Source of the DNA: Bacteroidales bacterium UBA5072
Lineage (GTDB): Bacteria > Bacteroidota > Bacteroidia > Bacteroidales > UBA10428
Length of the DNA: 64,000 nucleotides
Direction: 5' to 3'
Assembly (NCBI GenBank): GCA_002415855.1
Contig: DIAS01000015.1
Location: 1-64,000 of the forward strand
The notes beneath the pieces are model-generated. The model worked only from the letters and a program-made list of their open reading frames with translations. It was not told where the DNA came from and did no database searches. Below are positions 16,116-24,700 of this stretch, one piece after another. Numbering within the stretch: the first letter of the stretch is position 1; every line of letters begins with the position of its first letter. The translations under genes and the position numbers were made by a program.

Positions 16116-18935
16116 TCAGGCAAACCATTTGATGAGAATACTCCTGATCGATTCAATCTTCACGGGCTTAACCATATAATCATTCATCCCGGATGAAATG
16201 GCTTTCGTCTTGCTCTTGGTATTGGCAGTTGCGGTCATGGCAACAATTGGCATCTGGTAGCCCAGTCCCCTTATCTCAACAGTAGCCTGAATGCCATCTC
16301 TTTCAGGCATAACCAGGTCCATAAATACAATATCAAATCTGGCACTTTTTACCTTCTCAACTGCTTCATTTCCATTTTTGGCGATCTCAATCCTGTATCC
16401 AAGATTTAAAAATATGGTCTGGGCAACCCTGATGTTGATCTCATTGTCCTCTGCCACAAGAATGGAAAGATCAGGCCGTACCTTACGCACTAATTCCCCA
16501 GATGATCTTTCTGCATTCGGAAATGATTCATACAGGCAGTTGACCAGATCTCCATGTTCGAAAGGCTCAGTAAAGTAATAGTCTATACCAAAGCGCTTTG
16601 ATTGAATGAAATTCTCAGATTTGTGATTCGAACTGATCATGAATATCAGGTACAAATCTGTGAATTTATCATCTTTCAGCCTTTTAGTAAGTTGAAAGCC
16701 ATTCAAACCGGATTCATCCAGGAGGAAGAGAACATGATAATAACCGAGTTTAGCTTTTAACTTTTGCTGCAATTCGTTGTATTTTCCCGGGTTATATTCA
16801 AATACCTCCGCATTGATCTTCTCGTGTTCAAAAAGACGGAGTAACCGCTGCGTGTTATGAGGAGCGCTCGCAACAACCAGTGCATTTACCTGGGAGAAAT
16901 TCTGAATCTTATCGTTTTGCAGTGATTTTAAGAGCTTTTCATTGGAATATACCTCAATCGTAAAACTAAACCTCGAACCCGGGTAATTGGGTTTTCTGGA
17001 AATGGAGGAAGGACTTTGCACGGATATTTCTCCATGCATCAGGGTCACCAGCTGTTTTGCAATGGTCGTGCCGAGACCTGATCCGCCGTATTTTCTCGAA
17101 GTAGACTCTTCTGCCTGTGTAAAGGAATTAAAAATACTTTCGATCTTGTTCCTGGGGATGCCTACTCCCGTATCTTCCACATAAAACAAGAGCACAAGAT
17201 TTTGGTTATACTCTTCCTCCAGTTCCACACCGACTATGATCTCTCCTTCATGGGTGAACTTGACGGCGTTGCTGATAAGGTTTGTTAATACCTGACGAAG
17301 TCTGAAAGGGTCACCAATGATATTCTCAGGAACATTGGGACTGATCCTGAGATTGAATTCCAGTTTCTTTTCTTCAATGATCGGACGGAAAAGATCTACG
17401 GAAAATTTGACTTCCTCCCGGAGTTTGAATGGTATTTCTTCCAGCTGCATTTTACCGGCTTCTATTTTCGAAAAATCCAGGATATCATCAATCAGTGTTA
17501 GTAACACATCAGCTGAACGCTTTACGATCTGAACATATTCTTTCTGGTTTTTGGTCAGGTTTTCCTGATCCAGTGCTTCGGTCATGCCTATTATCCCGTT
17601 CATGGGTGTCCTGATTTCATGACTCATCTTTGCCAGAAATTCCGATTTTGCAGTGTTGGCAGCGGCTTCATACTTTCTGGCTTTCTCAATGGGAGTGACA
17701 TCCACAAATGCACTCAGCACATACTCCTCATCACGGATAATATAGGGAAGATCTTTTTTGAACACGGCAACTTCTTCTCCTTCATGCCGGTACAAAACAA
17801 ACTGGGTAGAATCGAAAGCAGTATCCATACCGGAATCATAATAATCCTTTGAAAGCATAAAACGGTCAGTAAGGTTTTTACCGGTGACCTGTTCATCCTG
17901 GTTCAGCAGAAGCATTTCGCGGGCTGTCTGGTTCAGAATTCTAACCTGCTGGTTCTGATCAATTACCATAATCCCAACCGGCAAATTATCGAAAATCGAT
18001 TGCAGGGTGTTGAGTTCAAGATTTGTTTTTTCGCGTAAAGACAGATTTTTGCCCAGATTCCCATAAAGAAGAAGCAGGAACATAAACAGGATTATTGTGC
18101 TCAGTACAGCTGAAATGATTACCCGGTTCAGGATAAGATCAAAAACAAAAGCCTTCCGCATGGAAAAAACGATTCCGAACTTTTCGTTCAGGATGTTCAG
18201 GGGAGCATAGGCGGAAAACAGCCGTTCCCTCTTGCCATTGTACACTACGGATTGCTTTGCAAAGCCCGATAATTCACGATCGATATTCGCTTTCAAAGGC
18301 ACAATATCAACTGATTCCACAGGCAGCCGTGCATTGTTATACATGATCTTCCCTTCATTATCAACCATCCATTGCCAAAAATTGCCATTGTGATGATAAT
18401 GGTCGAAAACCGATTGAAGAAAGTCAGGCAAGTCGAGGGTAAAAGCGACATTGGCATATAGCAGATTATTGCTGAATACCGGGAATGTATAAAGGTATTC
18501 CTCATTGGATTTCATCACAATCTCACGGTCCTGTAATTCATTCTGACGCTGGGTAACGAAAGGATCGACCAGAAGCCTGTTCTTTTTGTTGAAAGACAGA
18601 TTCAATACATTTTTATTGCTATCATAGATATGAACGTTCTTGATAAGGGCACTGTTGTTGGTAAGCAATAACTCAAGACTCCTCAGGCCATCCTGATTGA
18701 TGTCATCGCTGCTGATATCAATAGTCAACAGGGCATTGGAATAAAGCAGGGCATTTACTTCATTTTCAAACTTCATCAGTGCGCCTTCGATCTCACTTAC
18801 ACTAGCCTCTGCCTGACCGGACAGAATACTGCGTTGAAAAGCTATCTGGTTCCTGTAGATCGATATATTAAAATAAATATTGAGTAATATAACGATGATG
18901 GTAATAATAATAAAAGAGAATGTGTACTTCTTCAT
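16116..18935 (-). CDS. Membrane hybrid histidine kinase with degenerate and intact receivers
   Basis: 939 residues. Order: membrane segment (~6-24), periplasmic sensor region (~25-265, Cache-like), second membrane segment (~270-292), PAS domain (~310-420), HisKA with the phospho-His in MSHEIRTPMNG (H439), and HATPase with NLISNAVKFTH, DTGVGIP and KYGGSGLGTTIAKQL. Then come a receiver-like domain (~685-800) lacking the N-terminal acidic pair, and an intact receiver (~820-939; acidic EDN, phospho-Asp D873 in FMDLVMPERDG, Thr and Lys in MTAT and VKP). There is no Hpt or DNA-binding output and no response-regulator gene beside it, so the phosphate target is unknown. It lies 86 bases after rsgA and upstream of the unknown gene at 15346. 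Confidence 0.93.
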   Translation of the reverse strand: MKKYTFSFIIITIIVILLNIYFNISIYRNQIAFQRSILSGQAEASVSEIEGALMKFENEVNALLYSNALLTIDISSDDINQDGLRSLELLLTNNSALIKNVHIYDSNKNVLNLSFNKKNRLLVDPFVTQRQNELQDREIVMKSNEEYLYTFPVFSNNLLYANVAFTLDLPDFLQSVFDHYHHNGNFWQWMVDNEGKIMYNNARLPVESVDIVPLKANIDRELSGFAKQSVVYNGKRERLFSAYAPLNILNEKFGIVFSMRKAFVFDLILNRVIISAVLSTIILFMFLLLLYGNLGKNLSLREKTNLELNTLQSIFDNLPVGIMVIDQNQQVRILNQTAREMLLLNQDEQVTGKNLTDRFMLSKDYYDSGMDTAFDSTQFVLYRHEGEEVAVFKKDLPYIIRDEEYVLSAFVDVTPIEKARKYEAAANTAKSEFLAKMSHEIRTPMNGIIGMTEALDQENLTKNQKEYVQIVKRSADVLLTLIDDILDFSKIEAGKMQLEEIPFKLREEVKFSVDLFRPIIEEKKLEFNLRISPNVPENIIGDPFRLRQVLTNLISNAVKFTHEGEIIVGVELEEEYNQNLVLLFYVEDTGVGIPRNKIESIFNSFTQAEESTSRKYGGSGLGTTIAKQLVTLMHGEISVQSPSSISRKPNYPGSRFSFTIEVYSNEKLLKSLQNDKIQNFSQVNALVVASAPHNTQRLLRLFEHEKINAEVFEYNPGKYNELQQKLKAKLGYYHVLFLLDESGLNGFQLTKRLKDDKFTDLYLIFMISSNHKSENFIQSKRFGIDYYFTEPFEHGDLVNCLYESFPNAERSSGELVRKVRPDLSILVAEDNEINIRVAQTIFLNLGYRIEIAKNGNEAVEKVKSARFDIVFMDLVMPERDGIQATVEIRGLGYQMPIVAMTATANTKSKTKAISSGMNDYMVKPVKIESIRSILIKWFA

Positions 18936-19021
18936 CAGAATCCAATTGAAATTAATCTATCAAAATATGAAATATTTCTAAAGGTACAATAAGTATTGCC
19001 AGATTTCTTTGAACAGCACCC

Positions 19022-19948
19022 TTATGTAGTCCTGTATTTTTGATTTTCACCGGTAAACAGTTTAAGGTAGCTCCGATATCTCGATTCATGCAGGATACCG
19101 TCTTTGCATGCCTCCATTACTGCACATCCGGGCTCATGTACATGGGTGCAGTTATAGAACTGACAATTCCTTGAAAGCTTGAAAATGTCGTTGAAATAAA
19201 GGCCAATTTCGTTTTTTTGCAGTTCGGTTACACCAAAACCCCTTATCCCGGGAGAATCAATAATGAAAGTACCCTTGCTGATTTCTATCATTTCGGGGTA
19301 GGTGGTGGTATGCTTACCGGCAAGATGAAAAGAGGAGATCTCATTGGTTTTTAATTGTAAACCCGGACACAACCGGTTGATCAGACTGCTTTTGCCCACA
19401 CCTGAATTTCCTGCAATCAGACTCAGTTTATCCTGCAGTTGATCACGAACCATTTCCAGATGAATATGCTTTTCGACAGAAATATCCATTACCTTATAAC
19501 CCGCATATTCATAAATCGCTCTGACTTCTTCCAACCAATGCATGCGTTCGGCATCATAAAGATCCGTCTTGTTGATCAGCAAAATGCATGGGATATGATA
19601 AGCTTCGGCTGAAACCAGAAACCTGTCGACAAATTCAAGCGGAGTTTCAGGAAACCTGAGGGTGATCATGAGCAACACCTGGTCAACATTGGCGGCCAGG
19701 ATTTGTGTTTCTCGCGACAGGTTAATGGATTTTCGGATAATATAATTCTTACGCTCGTAAATTTTGGTAATGGTACCGTAATCCTGGTCGTCTGTTTCAA
19801 GCTCAACCTGATCACCAACCGCAACAGGATTGGTATTTTTGATCTCCCGTATCCGGAAATTGCCTTTCAGCCGGCACCTGACAAGTTTATCTCCTGTTCT
19901 GACCAGGTGCCAGCTCCCGGTCGTTTTTACAACTATACCTTTGTTCAA
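19022..19948 (-). CDS. rsgA: Ribosome small-subunit GTPase RsgA
   Basis: 308 residues. An N-terminal OB fold (1-70) precedes the circularly permuted GTPase, whose motifs come in the order LINKTDL (G4), GNSGVGKSSLINRL (G1), HTTTYPEM (G2) and IIDSPGIRGFG (G3). The C-terminal zinc knuckle is CQFYNCTHVHEPGCAV. RsgA checks late 30S assembly and is released by GTP hydrolysis. The start is a TTG at 19948; no ATG is available in frame close upstream. It is divergent from the SRPBCC gene across 98 bases. Confidence 0.96.
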   Translation of the reverse strand: MNKGIVVKTTGSWHLVRTGDKLVRCRLKGNFRIREIKNTNPVAVGDQVELETDDQDYGTITKIYERKNYIIRKSINLSRETQILAANVDQVLLMITLRFPETPLEFVDRFLVSAEAYHIPCILLINKTDLYDAERMHWLEEVRAIYEYAGYKVMDISVEKHIHLEMVRDQLQDKLSLIAGNSGVGKSSLINRLCPGLQLKTNEISSFHLAGKHTTTYPEMIEISKGTFIIDSPGIRGFGVTELQKNEIGLYFNDIFKLSRNCQFYNCTHVHEPGCAVMEACKDGILHESRYRSYLKLFTGENQKYRTT

Positions 19949-20046
19949 TGAATGCTTCGAAAATTGTATTTTTACCCTGCGAAAATACAGAAGAGATTCG
20001 TAATTTTAAGTATGCAATAGCCATAAAATGAAGGAAAGCAAGAAAT

Positions 20047-20424
20047 ATGAAAACAATCAGACAACATCATTTTATTAATGCAACACCCGAGGAAGTATTT
20101 TCAGCCATTACCAATCCGTTTACCATTGAACTCTGGAGCGGTTATCCCGCTGAGATGGATGCAAGGGAAGGAACCGAGTTTTCGATCTTCGAAGGAGATA
20201 TTGTTGGAAAGAACCTTAAAATCACAGAGAATAAGCAGGTGGTGCAGGAATGGTACTTTGGCGAACGACAGGAGGAGTCAATCGTGACCATCGAACTCAA
20301 ACCTCACCAGCTTGGAACAAAAGTTACCCTGGAGCATACCAACGTTCCCGATGACGAATTGGATGATTTTCAGGAAGGATGGAAAGTTTATTATTGGGGA
20401 GCAATTAAAGCGTTTTTTAAATAA
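20047..20424 (+). CDS. SRPBCC / AHSA1-type small ligand-binding protein
   Basis: 125 residues, one START-like domain. Typical AHSA1 features are the opening HHFINATPEEVFSAITNP, EGTEFSIFEGDIVGKNL, the VQEWYFGE strand, the LEHTNVPDDELDDFQEGW segment and the final amphipathic helix KVYYWGAIKAFF. The family binds hydrophobic ligands or, for the Aha1 part, Hsp90; the function here is not known. A GAAGG-rich stretch precedes the ATG. The U32 gene follows after 57 bases on the same strand. Confidence 0.88.
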   Translation: MKTIRQHHFINATPEEVFSAITNPFTIELWSGYPAEMDAREGTEFSIFEGDIVGKNLKITENKQVVQEWYFGERQEESIVTIELKPHQLGTKVTLEHTNVPDDELDDFQEGWKVYYWGAIKAFFK

Positions 20425-20481
20425 TTATAATACAATAAAATAAACTATTCAACTTTAAATAAAGCTTAAAAGATTTATAGT

Positions 20482-21726
20482 TTGAAAAGAGAAGATATTG
20501 ATCTGATGGCACCCGTGGGGTCTTTTGAATCACTCACAGCAGCCGTCAGGGCAGGTGCAGATTCTGTGTATTTTGGTCTGGGCAGGTTAAACATGAGGGC
20601 CAGATCCTCCATAAACTTCACCCCCGCTGATCTTGAGAAAATCATGAGGATATGCCGGCATTTCAACAAAAAAGCATACCTGACGCTGAATGTTGTCTTC
20701 TATGATCAGGAGATGGACGAAATGAAACACATGGTCGATCTTGCAACAGAAAATGGTGTCGATGCAATTATCGCTTCTGATCAGGCAGCTATTCATTATG
20801 CCTGGCAACGGGGTATGGAGGTACATCTCTCTACCCAGGTGAATATCAGTAATGCAGAATCACTCAGGTTCTATGCTGCCTATGCCGATGTGGTTGTGCT
20901 CGCCAGGGAACTTTCACTAGAACAGGTGGCTGTCATAAACCAGACTATTGAAAGGGATCAGATTAAGGGGCCGTCTGGTATGCTTATGAAGACCGAACTG
21001 TTTGCCCATGGCGCATTGTGTATGGCAGTATCCGGCAAATGTTACCTCAGCCTTCATCACCACGGCTATTCTGCTAACCGGGGCGAATGTCTTCAGGATT
21101 GCCGGAGAAGTTATACTGTCAAGGAAAAGGAAGGTGGATTTGAGCTTGATCTTGAGAATGAGTTTATTATGTCGCCCAAGGATTTGTGTACCATCCATTT
21201 TATCAACAAAATTATCGATGCAGGAATCCGTGTTCTGAAGATCGAAGGCAGGGCACGCTCGCCGGAATATGTAAAAACCGTTATTGAATGTTATGACCAG
21301 GCACTTCAAAGTGTTGCGAACGGTTCTTATACGCATGAAAAAATTACCGCATGGCGTGAAAGGCTATCCACCGTATTTAACCGCGGATTCTGGGACGGAT
21401 ATTATCTGGGCCAACGGCTGGGTGCCTGGAGTGATGTGTATGGATCCAAGGCTACACAAAAGAAAGAATATGCTGCAAAATGCATGAATTATTTTGCCCG
21501 GATCGGAATTGCTGAATTCTTATGCGAAGCAGGTTCTCTGAGCATGGGCGACAGCATTATCATCATGGGACCAACCACCGGTGTGATAGAATTGGTCGTT
21601 GGTGAAATCCGTGTTGATCTGGTCAAAGTAAGCAGGACAGCTGCCGGTGATCGCTTTTCCATTTCTGTTCCACGAAAAATTCGACGGGCTGACAAATTAT
21701 ACCGGCTTTCAGCTGAAACACGGTAA
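20482..21726 (+). CDS. Peptidase U32-family protein, probable tRNA hydroxylation factor (TrhP-like)
   Basis: 414 residues. U32 hallmarks: MAPVGSFESLTAAVRAGADSVYFG at the start, KAYLTLNVV, VHLSTQVNISN, and the cysteine-bearing segment FAHGALCMAVSGKCYLS...NRGECLQDCRRSY, whose four cysteines match the cofactor-site cysteines of TrhP (YegQ). TrhP-type proteins make 5-hydroxyuridine at tRNA position 34 using prephenate. Other U32 proteins hydroxylate rRNA (RlhA) or act in ubiquinone synthesis, so the exact target is inference; the TrhP C-terminal barrel (~residues 340-410) is present. The start is a TTG at 20482, because the U32 motif begins only 10 residues in. Confidence 0.85.
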   Translation: MKREDIDLMAPVGSFESLTAAVRAGADSVYFGLGRLNMRARSSINFTPADLEKIMRICRHFNKKAYLTLNVVFYDQEMDEMKHMVDLATENGVDAIIASDQAAIHYAWQRGMEVHLSTQVNISNAESLRFYAAYADVVVLARELSLEQVAVINQTIERDQIKGPSGMLMKTELFAHGALCMAVSGKCYLSLHHHGYSANRGECLQDCRRSYTVKEKEGGFELDLENEFIMSPKDLCTIHFINKIIDAGIRVLKIEGRARSPEYVKTVIECYDQALQSVANGSYTHEKITAWRERLSTVFNRGFWDGYYLGQRLGAWSDVYGSKATQKKEYAAKCMNYFARIGIAEFLCEAGSLSMGDSIIIMGPTTGVIELVVGEIRVDLVKVSRTAAGDRFSISVPRKIRRADKLYRLSAETR

Positions 21727-21729
21727 GCC

Positions 21730-21760
21730 TTTGTCATTTAATTGTTTTTTTGTACTTTCA
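21730..21760 (+). promoter_or_regulatory. Possible promoter of the alpha-2-macroglobulin gene
   Basis: TTTG (21730-21733) is followed after 19 bases by TACTTTCA (21753-21760). The spacing fits the Bacteroidota pattern; the -7 part departs at its last two bases. The start codon is 30 bases further on. Confidence 0.3.
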
Positions 21761-21790
21761 TGCAACTCGTAAACCTTAATCCCTTCCCGT

Positions 21791-24700
21791 ATGAAAGTAC
21801 CTGCAATTTCAGTTACCCTGGCAAAGATTGTCATACCGTTATTTTTGCTACTTTCCCTGGCACAATGCAAAAAGAGCAATAAAGCGCATTTGCCCATTAA
21901 TCCTGCTTTTACCGAGAAAATAGCTGCTTTTACTTCCGGCGTTATTTCATCCGAATCTGTAATTCAGATCGTCCTGGCTGAAGATTATCCCGGCGGGGAT
22001 ATCCTTTCTGCTCCTGCCGGAGAGGGCCTATTTCGTTTTAAACCTGCTGTTAAAGGCCAGGCTGTATGGGTCGATAAAAGAACCATTGAATTCAGGCCGG
22101 CTGAGAAACTAAAATCCGGGGAAACCTATTCGGCAAAATTTTTTCTTTCGAAGATCCTTCGGGTTCCCAAGGATATCGCCGTCCTTGAATTTACCTTCAG
22201 CGTGGTGGAACAAGCTTTTGCAGTGAGTATTGAAGGTTATCAAACACATAATGAGAATGATCTGGTCTGGAATCGGATAAAAGGTGCAGTTAACACATCT
22301 GATGTCATAGATAATGAGATAATTCAAACATATTTCAAAGCATTCCAGGATAAACGTAATCTGAAGATCAGCTGGGAGCCAGGAAGTGACCAAAGAACAT
22401 TCAGTTTCACAATCGATAGCGTGAAACGCGCCGAAAAGCCTGGCAGAGTTGAAATTCTGTGGGATGCCTCGCCGGATTACAAAAAAATTAACGGGAAGCA
22501 GGAGGTTGAGATCCCTTCTTTGAGTGATTACAAAGTCATGGACATAAAAGTAGTACAGCAGCCCGAACAATATGTACAGATCATGTTCAGTGATCCCATC
22601 AGGAAAAATCAGAATTTTGAAGGACTTATATTCCTCGATGGCAACACATCGCTCGAGTATTCAGTTTCCGGCAATATAATCAAGGCATTTCCCGTAGTAA
22701 GGCAAAGCGGGGAAACCGGGATAACCGTTCGCCAGGGTATTGTCAATATCTTAGGGTACAGTTTGAAGGAGGATTTTGTTGCCGATATCAATTTCGAAGT
22801 ACCTAAGCCAGCCGTGAGATTGGCAGGCAAAGGTGTCATCCTGCCTTCAACAAAAGGCATGGTCTTTCCGTTTGAAGCAGTAAACCTGAGCGCTGTAGAT
22901 GTAAAGATCATCAAGATTTTTGAGAACAATGTCAGCCATTTTCTGCAGGTAAACCGGCTCGATGGAAGCAATCAGCTAAAAAGGGCCGGCCGGCTCGTCC
23001 ACAAACAAACCGTGTTGCTAAACTATGAACCAGCTGACCTGGGCAAATGGAACCGTTTTTATCTCGATTTGGCCAAGCTGATCACACCGGACCCGGGTTC
23101 AATTTACAGAGTGGAGATCTCTTTCCGGCAGAAGTATTCCCTCTATCCCTGCAGCAATACACCGGAAGAGTCAGAAGAACAGGTGGAGGCAGATGATTAT
23201 TCTGCGGAAATGGCAGAAACCTCTTATTGGGATTCTTATGAAGAGTACTATGACGATTATGATTATGATTATGATTATGATTGGGAAGACCGTGATGATC
23301 CCTGTACACCTTCTTATTACAGGCAGAATAAATGGGTGGCGCGCAATATCCTGGCTTCCGATCTGGGAATTGTCGTAAAATCAGGGACTGATCAGCAAAT
23401 CCTTTGTGCTGTTACCAATCTGGTTACGGCAAAACCCATGGAAGGAGTTGAAGTAACACTTTACAATTTTCAACAACAGCCCGTTGCCACAGGGACAACC
23501 GATAATAATGGATTTGTTACTGTACGGACCACGGAAAAGCCCTTTTTACTCATTGCCCGGTTTGAAAAGCAGCGCGGCTACCTGCGCCTGGATGATGGGT
23601 CCTCCTTATCGCTTGGAGCGTTTGATGTTTCCGGGAATGCCGTTCCGAAAGGCATCAAGGGATTTATTTATGGAGAAAGGGGTGTCTGGCGTCCCGGCGA
23701 TACATTGTTTCTCACCTTTATGCTGCAGGACAAACAGAAATTATTGCCCGCATCTCACCCTGTGATTTTTGAATTATACAATCCGAAAGGTCAATTGTTT
23801 GCTCGAAGCACAAAGACTTCTGGTATGGATGGGTTCTACTCCTGGCCTGTTGCCACCTCACAGGATGCCCCGACAGGAAACTGGAATCTCCTGGTTAAGG
23901 TTGGCGGCACACAGTTTACACGGAATATCAAGGTGGAAACCGTGAAACCCAACCGGCTTAAGATTGATCTGAAGTTCAATACAAAACTACTTTCCGCATC
24001 CAATCCTTTGCTCAGTGGCAACATGTCAGTCATCTGGCTGCACGGGGCCGTGGCCTCCAACCTGAAAACCTCTGTATCTTTCACACTGACCAAGGCTGCC
24101 ACGGTATTTGAAAAATATCCGGATTTTCAATTTACCGATCCGGCTCGGAGCTTCGAGGCGGAAGAGCAGGTTCTTTATGAAGGTTACACAGATGATAACG
24201 GCAAGGCAACTATCCCAGGCCGGATAAAAGTTGACCGCGCATCACCGGGGATGCTTAACGTAAATTTTACTACCCGTGTGTTTGAAAAGGGAGGAGATTT
24301 CAGTATCGACAGGTTCAGCATGCCCTATTCACCCTATGCTGCTTATGTGGGTTTAAAAACACCGGAAGGCGACAAACGGGGAATGTTGCTGACCGATACC
24401 ACCCAATGGGTTGATGTGGTACTCGTCAATGAAAACGGCATGCCGGTTAGCAGGCCCGATCTTGAGGCAAGTGTTTACAAGCTCGACTGGCGAAACTGGT
24501 GGGAATCTGCAGACGATGAGCTGGCTGATTTTGTTGGGAACACATATAACCGTCCAGTTATTTCAAAAACAATTGCAGCGGTGAACGGCAGGGCAAAATT
24601 TGGCTTCAGGATCAACCGTCCGGACTGGGGAAGATTTTATATCCGTATCGTTGATCCGGTCAGCGGACATGCTGCCGGAAAAATTGTGTACATTGACTGG

